DNA of 64,000 nucleotides from Phoronis australis (lineage: Eukaryota; Phoronida; Phoronidae), in the NCBI GenBank assembly GCA_002633005.1, contig NMRA01000024.1, positions 513,803-577,802 on the forward strand, in the 5' to 3' direction. Numbering within the stretch: position 1 is the stretch's first letter; the number at the start of each line of letters is the position of its first letter. The notes beneath the pieces are model-generated. The model searched no databases and was not told the origin of the DNA. It saw only the letters and a program-made list of their open reading frames with translations. Positions 38,576 through 50,400 of the stretch are shown in pieces. The position numbers and the translations under genes are program-made.

Positions 38576-41500
38576 GTAAACATGGTTTGGGTAAACATGT
38601 GGTGCCGTGTGGTTGTACCGGTCTGAGTGAATATGTGATGCGAGTGAGGGGTGTGGAATCTGTATTGTGTGTGAAAAGTATATTAGAGTTTGCATGGAAG
38701 CTGTGTTTAAATTAAAATAATTTTCTGAGCAATATTAAATTTGTGGTCCCCAACTGAAGGTTTTTAAAGACAGGGACCTTTAGAAGTGCCATTTACTACA
38801 ATGTTATGCCTGGACTTCTCAAATTACTGTCTTGGTTTCTATAATTGTTTTATCATATGACACAGGACAGTTTTACACAATTTTCTATACTTTAAAGGAT
38901 ATTATTCTCCCCACACCCCCACTCTGGCATTGTTGCAGCAGTAAATTGCTATACATTCTCTTTAAACACCCCAATGGCCTCCTTCCACTAATGGCTCTGA
39001 ACACTCCATTAGCAGGACCTCTGCTGTCACTGATTTCACTAAAGAGATTACTTAGAATAACAACGACATTTCTCAGTTGAAGAGAATAGCAGACCTCTTG
39101 TGTCATCTTTAGGTGGGCTTGATTTGTGGCGTTTAAGAACGTTATTGGATGCCATGTTTGTATGGAAGAAAGTATATGCCAGTCACTTTATGATGGTTCA
39201 TGACTTTGAGAACCAAGCTGAATAACACTGATTACTGGATGAAAATCACTGAATAATGCTCATTATTCAGTAAATGAAACTGGTTCGTGAAATCAGGAAC
39301 CATAAAAAAGACTATTCCAGTAAATGTCAATAATTCCAGTGTCCCTATCTTAAATTTTGCGAAAATTCCTTGTAGTCTTTGCATAACGATAATATATGCG
39401 AAATCAAGCAATAGTAACTTATAGGGGTCCCGCATTTTCAGAACCAGGTTTCTGTAATAATAGCCATCTAACTGATTTCTAAATCTGGACCTCTGTAAGT
39501 GACTATTACCTAAACTGATTTCAAATTGACGTATTCCGTCATTGGCTGTGTAGTTGATAATGGTATTTCAGTTGAAAACATCTGGGGGACTTATCATTCT
39601 ACTTAGTCTCCTGTTCTGTTTATTAACGAGTTTCTCGCCTCATCAAGTCCTTTTGCTACACAGGTGTTCAGTGTGATCCCTTGGGTTGACGCAGAATTAT
39701 CACCCGGTTTGTTATCTTCCCTCGGTTTTACACTGTAACTCTGTAACAATGCCAACTTAGGAATGCAGTTCTGTAGCACATTGCTGAGTGTTAAAAATAC
39801 CACTCTGAATTAATCGAAATGAAGCTGTGACATTTACTTTCTCTAAAGATTCATGATTAAAAACGAGTATGAAATGGGATGATTTACATAACACCGCAGT
39901 TTTGGATTACAGATTGGAGTTGATGGCTAACATTTTCATTTCTAAGTGTAATCAATGCTTAGTTTTTTGTTACTGACAGCACCTAATATTCCCTGTGAAT
40001 TGGAATTGTCATTCTACAATTATGGGCATCCAGTCTGATGTTGTTTATATGAGCTAGTGGTTGTGAACACTGCTCAACAGCCTGACTTTAGTTGTTATTA
40101 TGTTAATGCAAGCCAACCATCTGGGTGTGTGTTTATGAGGTACATATGTTCATCTTTGTTCTGGGTAGTCAGATCTGTGCACTACCACAGAAAAATATTG
40201 GTGTCCGTCATTTCAATACCAGTTGAGAACAGGGGAACATTGTTACGGCAGTAATTCTCCTTTCAATTTCACACTAAAATGATTGCCAAAATGGTTCCTT
40301 TCCATTTTTTAAAGACCGATTATCTTTTTGCAAGTAACGAAGGAGTTTTAGCAAATGTTGTTTATGACATCTACACACTACAATCCATGGTTGCAAAAAA
40401 TTAAAATGTTTTTAATCTTTAGCAATTGGAAGCAAATATTCCTGGAGACAAGTTTTGTGTCTATAAGGCCATTAAAAACAAATGAAGTGTTGTATTTAAC
40501 AAACATTGTCTTTACTTTTTTGTAGAGAAATTTAACGAAATATAATTGCATGTGACAGCCATATTGTGCTACGTAAATGAGGAATCATAGATTTTTACCA
40601 CGGAATCGAGAAAAAAGTTGATCATAACCAACATGTCTCGTAATTTGGCTGTCAAGAAACTTTGCCTGATAAGAGGTAATGAATTGTATCAAAATGCCTC
40701 AGAGAAGTGTTTAAATTATTTCATACTTATTTTTTGAAATACCATAATCTCTGACATGTGTGCAGACAGTGTGTCAGTGAGCATGAGTGTCACACATTTT
40801 ATTGTCCTCATAAAAAAAGAATGTTGAGCTTATCTTTTGCCGCTGGACGTCTGCTCATGTTGAGGTCAGCCTCTGATTTTCTAGCAAGCCTAAATTTGAA
40901 ACCACAGGAAACTGACACAAATTTGTGGATGCCAAATCATCTAAAGCCTCTGGAGGGGGATGAGTCATTATATTTCCAAATAGATTTTGCATTCACCTCC
41001 ATGTCTCACCTGTTAAATCGCATTAGTCACTTTCAGGAGTCCCAGATTTTGAGAACTATTCTCGTGAGCACCATTCAATGGACAGAATTAGTTCTCAAAA
41101 TGCGAGACCCCTCAAAGTAACTATTACAGATAAATCTGTCCTAAATCTTTTTAAAACCAAACATCCCGGTCTATTTTTCCCTTTCTACCTTGTTTAAAGT
41201 CTGCCTTTACCGGTTACCTTGTTTAAAAAACATCAGTTCACTCCAAAGTCAAATACTGGTTGTTTACTAAGTCACCAAAGTCAAACAGTATTCTCGTCTG
41301 TCGTTGGGCACCTCATGTTTACCTTACAACCTCCCTTTGTTCAGCACTTGCTTCCCCAACCAAGCAGTAACCTTCATGCATAGGTTGTTTAGTTCAAATA
41401 AGTGTTGTTTGCCATTTTTTATCATCGCCTATTTTCTTTGACAGCGATCAGTATCATTTTCAATGTTTATATTGAAACTTTTGCTCCATTATGGAGATTG

Positions 41501-42496
41501 TTATTATAAGGTTAGCCCCAGTCCTGTGTTCTTGCATGGCACTATTGTGTTTTTCATTATACTGTGAACAATATTGCTTGTGTTTATCACTGACCAGAAT
41601 CACTTTTAGCCAGAAAGGGTGATAATTTAGCAGTGGGCATTTTAAACTGAACAATGCCACATTTTATCTTTGGCCCCTTATTGTTTTGACACAAAAACCT
41701 CTGTTGTTGCCTGCCCAGCAGATAGGAAGTTGGTGTTGGTTTATGATTGTGCTGATAACCTGAATTCTGCTGTAGTTACTTGTTGTTAAGGGTTGGTTGT
41801 TGGAACTGAGTAAAAGTAGGCTAGGTGTCTACGGAGATTAATGTTACGTATAATAATTTATTTTAGCTATTTTTTCCAAAATCAGCAGACACTAGTTTTC
41901 AATTAGATCAAGTACTGTAAAACAAATCTCCAATTTGGAACTGAAAAATTAATTATTTTCCCCAAGGAATGAGCTTTAAACAAAATTTAGAAATGGGCAA
42001 TGTTAGACCTCACAAATTCAAGAATAATTAGCAACTACATACGATCATTGACCTTGATCTTGTAATCTATGGAGACGCATGAAAGCATGGCGACGGATTT
42101 TACAAATTTGCCAAATCTAGTTTCATATTCTGTTGACACAAAACGCTGTGTCCAATATTTGAGAAATATGAGGAACAGCAAAGTCAACCATTTCTCAATT
42201 ATTCAGAATGAAAAATTCAATTTCGGCTTAAATTTCATTGTCCCAATTTTTTGTGGCTCGCAATGTGAGGAATTTTGCTTTAGCATCATGGAATTTAACT
42301 ACTCTTTTGCCATTATAAGTAAACATAAAGGGCTTCTGTTTGTGCCTTTCTGTTTATTTAATTTTGTTTGTTTACTATGGATCTTACACAGTATTTCTCC
42401 ACAGTCTTTTTGAACATAGCGCTGTACTCTATTTTGATTTCAGTGGTTCATTTAGCACTCTGGTTGAATTCTCCTGCTCTGTTCCACTCTTTTTTT

Positions 42497-42526
42497 ATGC
42501 ACCCACATATTTATATGTGGATGCAT
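42497..42526. repeat. inverted repeat, 14-base arms
   Basis: ATGCACCCACATAT and ATATGTGGATGCAT are complementary at 13 of 14 positions around a TT spacer, immediately left of the tandem array. It could form a cruciform or RNA hairpin. Confidence 0.6.
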
Positions 42527-42529
42527 TAT

Positions 42530-43290
42530 GCCGTCATCTCCGACGGTTGACGAGGACAACGATTTCGACCACTGGGTTGCCTCCTAGTGGCAGTTTTGTT
42601 TTTGTTGCACCTATGGCTGTATCTCCTAAACCGTTCGCAGGATCTTTACTTAATTTTAAAAGCAAGTGTATTTATGTGATGTCGACTACGGATGACGATG
42701 ACTTTCAGACAGATCTGACTACTACTGTGCCCCCTAGTGGCAACTTTAGTTTTTTACGTTTAACTCAGTATCTTCAAAGGTTCTCAACAGATTTTCATAA
42801 AATTCTAAATATAGGCATCTATTGATGTGATGAAGCTATCTTCCTGTTTTGGGGTGGAATTGAGGTATTTTGCACCACCTAGTGGCCATTTTTGCTGTTT
42901 TCAAATCTTGTTTTTTTGATGTCCACCCCTGTATCAACCAAATCATTTGAAAATTTGCATATGTGTTCTCAGTGTGAAGACGACCCTTGATGATGGTGAC
43001 TGATTACTGTGACACCTCCTAGTGGTAGTTTTGTTTTGCGCCCATAGTTGTATCTCTTAAACGCACTGTAGGATCTTTACTAAATGTAGTAAGTGTATTT
43101 ATATGAAGATAACAACAGACGACGATTTTCAGGCGGATCCAACAGACACTGTTCCCACTAGTGGCAATTTCATTTTATTCTGTTTTCCTTTGTTTCTCTG
43201 AAGTTCTTTGACAGATTTTTATGAAATACGGCATGTTCCTGTTTTTGGATGGATTGCATGTGTTTGCGCCATCTAGTGGCCATTTTTATG
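42530..43290 (+). repeat. higher-order tandem repeat, trimeric unit ABC present twice
   Basis: Six diverged monomers of about 115 to 150 bases are each marked by a tagtgg core at 42585, 42735, 42880, 43020, 43159 and 43274. Monomers one and four share ctcctagtgg, tgtatctc, aggatctttact and aagtgtattta in order. Monomers two and five share actagtggcaa or ctagtggcaa and acagatttt. Monomers three and six share ctagtggccattttt. This is an ABCABC array with a repeat of about 435 bases, built from older, more diverged monomers; the last C is truncated. It also explains the longest open frame of the window (161 codons at 42340-42825), which I do not regard as a gene. Confidence 0.8.
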
Positions 43291-46200
43291 ATACAAATAA
43301 ATAACGCTAAAAGACGTTTTGCTCTTGTAAATTCATTAATCCACCCATTGCTTAAAGCTTTAATGTGTAAAACCTACTCTCGATTATACTTCACTGCATT
43401 CATAGAGGCCAAAGAATAAGATTTCACCAAAATGCAGGAAATGAGCTCGAAGTTTCCAAAATTCTCGGTGGTAGGCTCCCAAACCCCCTGTGAGAGAGAT
43501 GCCCTTCCATACCTACTCCGAAAGGGTTGTTTGTTTGAGAGACCTCAGGCACTCTCTAGTACAGTGAGATCGCTATAAACTGGTAATTAACACATGCATC
43601 TGCCATGTTATTTATTGCTCAGCTTTCCTATAAAGTATTGAATCGAGCTTTGCTCTCTGTACAGGTTGCCGGTGTATTTTAACCTCATACTTGAAAAAAG
43701 CTTTTTTGTATCTGAGCCCTCTTTTGTTTCCGTGTCGTTTATCTTGGAACCCTTGCGGCTTTGTCCTTTTGTGGGGGGATGTTCATTTGCACTGTTGGGT
43801 TTGTCTGTTCACTCTTCAACTCCCTGTAACGTTACTCCGTGGCAGCTGTCCCTGAAGTAGTTTAAGGGTTCGTTTTACAAGTACGCTGTGCTGTTAGCTA
43901 TTGACTGGGTGAAATTTGATGGTGTAATTGTATTCAAAAGAGTGCCATGTTTTCAAATGGAAAGACTCCTTTGGTGGCCTGGTTACTGTTTTGTGCCATT
44001 ACCTTTCTTTTTAGTAATGATTTAGAAACTTAACAAAGACGGCAGGTCAGAGTTGTGTCGTGTGATGCGTATGGTGGGGGAAACTGAGAGTGATGTTTGT
44101 TAGCAAGGATCATCCCTATTTCCAAAAAAGAAAGTCACTTGATGCCAGGTGAAATGGGTCGAGATTCTGCTCGTTTGCTAGTGACATCTGGTGTCAGCTG
44201 AATGGGTTGAGACTCTTTTTTTTCCAGCCTCACCTGATGCCATCTGTGATGGGACAGGTTATTTATTAGAGGTGCAAATTTCAAAATGATTCTGGCGCAG
44301 ATTAAAACCAGTCGCATTGTTGTTGGCCTAATCTTTTTAAAATTTTTTGCTCAAAGAGTCTTTATTATATGTGGTTTTGAATTCCGTACGCTCCGGCTTT
44401 GTTCAACCCTTCAACAGAGAAATGCCACTACTACTCTCATGACGTTTCATTCAAAATACATATGTGCTGGCAATTAATGAAAACAATCGTACCTGCTTTA
44501 ATTTTCTGTTTGCCAATTAAACTCCCTGTAACGAAATTTAAGGTTATTTTTTCTTTAAAACATCACTCACTATTTCAGATTGCACTGAACCTAACACCGT
44601 TTTCTTTGTCTTCATTTCTGTGGTCAAAATCAAAATCGAGGAGTAAAATTTCAGATTGTTATGGTCTATGACCTTGATTGATCTGATTCTTAAGGTGTTG
44701 GCAGACACGAGCTGGCCTGTCAGATTCCTGTCACCAGTTTGCTGGACATGCCCAGGTGTTAAAACATCTCCTATAGCTGGGGAATTCTATCCCGTTTTGA
44801 CCTTCTTAATTGTTAACTGAATAAGCAAGTTTCATGTACTTCAGAGAATCATCGCATTTTATGAATTTATGCCGTGTTTAGTATAAACGGTGTTGGGAAT
44901 TCCACCGATGTCTAGCAATTTTCAAGACTTGCAATGAATGTCTTGTGCAACGTCTGTGCTACTTATACTTTCCTCATCCACCTAGTGTTCTAGTTAACCT
45001 TGCAATTTGTTCAGATTCTTATTAATTAGATGCCATTTAATTAGATAACAATATATCATCTTATAATTTGGACATTTTTTCAAGCTTGGCAATACGAAAA
45101 GAGTTTTTGCCAGTTTTCAGCAGGTGAATTAATCATTCCACACTAACGTTGAGGGCTGGCTTGGAATTTTCCACTTTCAAGAGTATTTCTTCTTTTTTGG
45201 TTTCGATTTCCTCTTGTTTGATTTTTCTTTTTCATCTCTTTTTTATCATTATTTTTCACTTTATTCATGCAAAACTATTTATTTCAGTTTAATTTTATGA
45301 CATAAAATATTTCTAACACACAAACCTATTCATTTGTGGACGGACACATCACCGGGACAATTTTGGCAATCGATTTTGTGGAAAAGAATTGAAGGTCTAC
45401 CTGATGTATCAGACTCAGTTTGAATGTCCTCATTTTTGGTTGGTATATGTGAAACACTGGTGAACCTAGGATGGCTATTTTTGGAGGGAAAGTTTTGGTT
45501 ATGTCCTACAAACAGCATGCAGACGGTTATTTTTGGTTGTACCAGGAGGGGNACTATTAAAACTATCACCGTCCTAACACAATGTTGGTTGTGAAGAAGG
45601 AAGTCTGATGCTGCCACATGGCTGTTCTCACTGGTGGACGAAGCCATTGTTGCAGGGCAGCACTCGCAAAAAATCTCAGCCTCTAACTTAACAATACTTT
45701 TTTTCTGTGAATTCAGTTCAGCAAAATGTCCCGATATATACTTTGCTGTAGTAGGACCTGTGCGAAAACAGTTTGGAAAAATCCCCTCGCTTTGTAGAGT
45801 GTGGCGTCTTCTGAAAAGTGTCGGCCAGCATGAGAGATTTGAATCTTGTTGTAAAAACCTGAATCACTGCCAAACCCATGACCGCCTCAGCCTCTCAAGG
45901 CTAATATGGGGTTGATGGTCATTGAAAGTATATAGCTATTACCCTAAAGCTTCTAATTGAACTTCAAACAGAAGTAATATTGCAGACCTGTTCCAGACCT
46001 GTCCTCTGTTGGAGACCAGCATATTGAGATTTAGACTGCACTCTGAAGATGTAAGAATCCTGCAAAAACTCGCATGATATTGCCCTGTATTGCAAGCAAA
46101 GCACTTGATTACAGCGGCTTCTCTCTTCTCATGGTTGTCTTGGACAAAGGGAATACAGCCCCGGTGTTTAGAGGCTTAATTTAGAATGATGGACAGTAAA

Positions 46201-46422
46201 AAATCAACAACTTGTATTTAATATCTGGGCTTGTTTTGGAAAACCACGGATTATTAACTTTAACCTGTGTTTTCCTGAGGCTGTTGTTGTGTCATACAGT
46301 TTTTCCATTATATATTTTGCATTGTTCTACGCTCCTGTAATGATTTCTCGGTCACTTTGATGGACCCGAAGAACGTTAAGTGGCCCACAAAAATGTAGAA
46401 AGCAGTTCCACCAGGGCACAGT

Positions 46423-46566
46423 CATGGGCGGTGCACCATAGGGGGCTGGCTTGCTATAGCCCCCCACTTTTTTAGTGCTACGCCGCACATGGTCTATAGG
46501 CAGTGCACCACAGGAGGGCTGAGGGGGTTTTAACCCCACACTTTTTTCAGTGCCATGCCGCCCATG
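46423..46566 (-). mobile_element. short inverted-repeat element with CATGGGCGG termini, copy 2
   Basis: Begins catgggcggtgc and ends catgccgcccatg, so its ends are inverted repeats. Inside are two related half-units, each with a hexa-T stretch (actttttt) and a tatagcccc-like or aaccccac string, meeting at a central acatggtctatag. The reverse complement aligns along its whole length with the element at 23513-23677. Being short, non-coding and ended by inverted repeats, it looks like a MITE or related non-autonomous element. Target-site duplication is unclear: cagt lies before the element and again one base beyond it. Confidence 0.6.
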
Positions 46567-46871
46567 CCAGTGTTTTGAAGTGTTGGGTGAACATTGCTTA
46601 GATTCTCCTCTTCTATTGTAGACATGCTTCTATTGGAAACCTGCCTTCTTTAGGAGTTTTACGGTACATTTGAACTCTACCACTGTATGTCCAGGTTCTT
46701 CACTGCTGTCATTTCAATAAGTACACTTGAGCCGAGGACGAGAGTTTCTTCAATCAGTTTACCTGCTGTTTGGCCGTTCTCGTCGCTACTTGATAACCCC
46801 TTCTTTGTAAAAATAATTACCGTGTATTTGAAGCACTATTTTGAGATTTTCTTTTTTCGAATGTTTGAATG

Positions 46872-46962
46872 GTGTTTGTGTGTGTGTGTTGTGTGTGTGT
46901 GTGTGTTTTTGTGTGTGCGTGTGTGTGTATTTGTGTGTGTGTGTATTTGTGTGTGAGTGTGT
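46872..46962 (+). repeat. (GT)n microsatellite, interrupted
   Basis: About 90 bases of GT dinucleotides with tt, gc and tatt interruptions, 166 bases upstream of UNC5 exon 2. GT runs near acceptors can influence splicing; no effect is shown here. Confidence 0.95.
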
Positions 46963-47128
46963 TGATGAATTGTATTGAATGATTTTGGATCACAAAATTA
47001 AAACCAGCAAAAGATGTGGTTTACTAGTGTTTTTAAGTAATGGTTTATATGTAAATTAAAAAAATACACTAAAACTTGTTATTGGTTTTTACTGATGGAG
47101 TGTATGATATCTCTATTCTTTGTTTCAG

Positions 47129-47470
47129 GTCCATTCTATAACCAAGATGGCACGGACCGCGATGGACAGCCAGTCTTTACAGTTCAGCCAGAGAGCTTGT
47201 CTTACATCGTCAACCAAAAGTCCATCTCCATTGATTGCACAGCAGCATTTGCCACCGCCATCAACTTCAAGTGTCTGTCACGCTGGATGGACCGAGCTCT
47301 AGTGTCGTCACGCCATCTGGTGGACCCGAGTACTCGCATCGACCACATGCAGAATATCTACCGCATAACAAAAGACGACGTGGAGATGAATGATTTCTGG
47401 TGCGAGTGTTCCGCCACCAACGATGGCACAAGGCATGTTCTCAGCCAACGGGGCTACATAAAAATAGCAA
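47129..47470 (+). CDS. UNC5: UNC5 exon 2: first immunoglobulin domain
   Basis: Encodes residues 39 to 152 plus the first base of codon 153; phase 1 at both ends. The acceptor is a good pyrimidine tract ending tttgtttcag, and the donor is A|gtaagt. The Ig1 domain spans roughly residues 53 to 152. Cysteines at 75 and 130 are the canonical Ig pair. Cys87 (FKCLSRW) and Cys132 (FWCEC) form the extra pair typical of UNC5 Ig1, which otherwise reads like the vertebrate YFKC...YWCQC pattern. In the family this domain binds FLRT ectodomains and contributes to netrin binding. Base composition is visibly more GC-rich than the introns around it. The whole domain sits in one exon. Confidence 0.97.
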
Positions 47471-50400
47471 GTAAGTAGCATGGGGATATGTTTTCAGAGG
47501 TGGATCCAGGATCAATCCTCGTAACAGTAGGGGTTTGACGACGGGCTGGTCTTGGGACACGCCATATTCCTTAGTTGCGGCCATATGAAAGTGGATGTGC
47601 AGAACACATGGGTTCTCCTGCATCCCATCTGCTTTTGTGTTCTTTTCAGCACTAACATATTTTAATGGATTGATAGTTTCACGTTTTCACTTGGTTTATT
47701 GTAATGCCCGTTATCTGTTTTTAGTGTTTTTACTTGTTGAGTAATATGACATCATGTCTAACAAACCGTATGCATTCAAGACTATGATCCTGGTCATTGA
47801 TTTTATGCCAGTCAAAAACAACTTTTTAATCTTTTGAATTTTAGAAGAATTATTTGAAGATCAAAAAATTGGAATAGATGGGTGAATTTGCAAGATGTCA
47901 AATTTGTAACCCGAACCCGTTAGGGAAAGTTTCGAGTATTTTTTTCATTTGGCTTACAGCACCAGAAATGTTCCAGGATTTGTACCTTTGAATTTTATCA
48001 GACTGAGTCGAGACTATTGTTGGGTTCGTGTTGTAATAAATCTTCACACCTGGCGGAGCGCAGACCAGACAGAATGGTAGTCATCATAATAACACACATT
48101 TTGTTGTCAAATTTGACCCAATAATTACGAGGTAGTTCTCGAAAGTGTCTGCCTACTCATCCAGTTTGTGCCAGTAGACAATGGTGTGTCCTTTGTCCCC
48201 TGCGTTTCTGATTCAGCTCGCTCATAATTGGCTGTCATGTTTCTGGTGAATGGCCGGTTCACACCTGTCTGGGAAATCGCAGATTGGAAACATTAACGCA
48301 CCGCGTCTATTTCGCAACACAATTCCCGCTAGAAGACAAATAGACAGATCTACTGTTAAACAAACCACACAGCTTTCCCATCTCTGAATTACTGGCCACC
48401 ATAGCCATTTTCACAACAAACAGTTCCCACTGTGCAAATGTTTCTAGTGGAATTACACACAAATTTCTCTGCATAATTCTCTCCTGGTCCTAATTAGCCA
48501 GTGTGCATCGGGGCTAACTCTGACTTATCCCAGCTGCAGACTTTAGAGTTTACCCATCTGTTTGCCTTCAGTCTTTACCTGGCCAGTATTGAATATCTTC
48601 TACAACCTACCACAGACCATCTTCGTTGACCATATGGTCTTGTAATAGTTGGTCATTAGGATGAGCTCAGTGCTAAATGTTCACTTTTTAATTAAGTTAA
48701 GGTGTTGAAATGTTGCTTTTCCTAATTGCTAGTTTCTAAAGAGTTCAGGTGAGCCTATGTTCTTCATTACTAGTTCTGGAGTGTGGATTAGTGTTCTTAA
48801 ACTGGCTGCTTCACCCACACAAATGTTTTTACTAAAGACTTATTACACAGTATTAGACAATAATAAAAACTGCCGCCCATATAAAGATTTTGAGAATTCC
48901 ACATTTTTTATCATTTTCACTGTTCCAAATTGGAGAACCATCCAAGTAATGGGAAATTTTTAACCATTAATATGAGATCTTGATCTTGAAAAAGTAATCA
49001 GATAGTTATATGTACTGCAGTAATCTGCTCTGGTGTTCATTTGTGGACTCGCTGTAAAGATTTGTAAGTTTTTACATTTAATGGCTGGAAAATGGAGTTT
49101 TTGTCCAATCTCAACGAAACGGAGTGTTTGGAATGTTTTACCTGTTTGTTACTAGTACGTGTGGTATACAGCGTGTAGCTGGACTGTGTTCAGTTGAGGC
49201 AAGAATTTTGCGAGTAAACCTAGTGTGATTTTGGGTTTCTCTTGCAATGCTTCGCGTTATCTCACAAAGTCTTCCATTGTCTCCTTTTGTCACGAGTTTC
49301 TTGTGTCGTTTGCTGTCATGTTACCCCTCTGAATTGAAAAAAATGTCAATTTTAACTCAATAAAATGTCCAATGCGAAGATCACTTTTTTCCAAGCTGTG
49401 CTTTAGAAGCTCTGTGTGGTACCATTTCCATACATCATCACTTAACACTCTCATGACCCCTGAATGTAAACACCCCTGATTTCTCACACAGGCAACCTGC
49501 TGACTGTCACTCTACACCCAGCATGGTGCCACTAGACCACCTGCAGGTTGTTTCTCTGGGGCAAACAACTCTTTCATTATCAGTCAGGCCTTGGGGGATG
49601 TCTGCCATATTCCCCTATCAGCTGCATTTTTTGCCTGATTGATTTGAATTCTACGGGTTGTGAAATTTCCCAGTGAGTTGAATAAAGTTTGCGTGAGGTG
49701 TTCGTTGCATGAGGCATTGTTTGTTGGAGGTCCAGTTGTGAAAGGATTTAGGACCTAATATATTTGTTTCTGTGTTCTTAATTGCAACACTACAAGCATT
49801 GCATTTTTTGTGAATAAGTTGCTGACCAGTTTTTTGTAACAGAATTGTGCCGTCTTTGTTGTGTTACAAGTATTTTTGCTGTGTCTCTCAATTCAACAAG
49901 CCCGAAACCATTCCAAAACTTCTTCTATTTCAAACATCCACATTTATGCTGGGGTTATGGGTTATGTTAGGCACAGCGTCATGTTGGCCATTCATAAATA
50001 TCCTCACGAAACTACTTGGACCAAATGTAAAAGAATCAGCTCTTGGTTGATAATTCCAAATTTTGTTAGTCCCAGGCAGTGACTAACATAATGTCTCTGA
50101 AGTTAGGCTGAAGTCCAACATAGGAAAGATCCCTCCAGCTCAGTTTGACATCAATTAGAGGATGGAATCTCCATTTGGACTTAAGTCTGCAGCTCCTGTT
50201 GCTTATGAGCATCAAGTTCATCAGAAACCCCAGTTGCCACTGTGATATCAATTTGGCAGATAAACAAGACCTCATCAGAGATGGAGCCCAGGGCCTGGAT
50301 GAATAACCAGAGAGCCACTCTTAATCTGCTTTAATCTTTACTCTGCTATTATTGTGACTGACAGTTGTGGCCCAAGGACATCACCATGCTGGTTATCTCA

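Larger units (their letters stand above)
38576..47128 (+). other. UNC5 intron 1
   Basis: An 8553-base GT-AG intron (gtaaac ... tttcag). It contains a weak copy of the foldback repeat near 40284-40615, a 14-base inverted repeat at 42497-42526, the ABCABC tandem array at about 42530-43290, an unresolved base at 45552 after a G run, a 144-base element with CATGGG termini at 46423-46566, and a GT microsatellite at 46872-46962, about 165 bases before exon 2. I see no coding exon inside it. Long first introns often hold enhancers, but no specific one is shown here. Confidence 0.85.

Noticed and set aside
42340-42825. Longest open frame of the window (161 codons, +)
   Set aside because: It overlaps the ABCABC tandem array, has no domain motif and runs inside UNC5 intron 1 with no splice logic; the open frame follows from repeat composition.
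45330-45647. Minus-strand 105-codon frame with a plausible-looking start
   Set aside because: It crosses an unresolved base, has no recognised motif and lies in intron 1. A transposon fragment is possible but not supportable.
47120-47302. Second open frame overlapping UNC5 exon 2
   Set aside because: It is the shifted frame of the Ig1 exon; only the 47129-47470 frame matches UNC5 and splices in phase.
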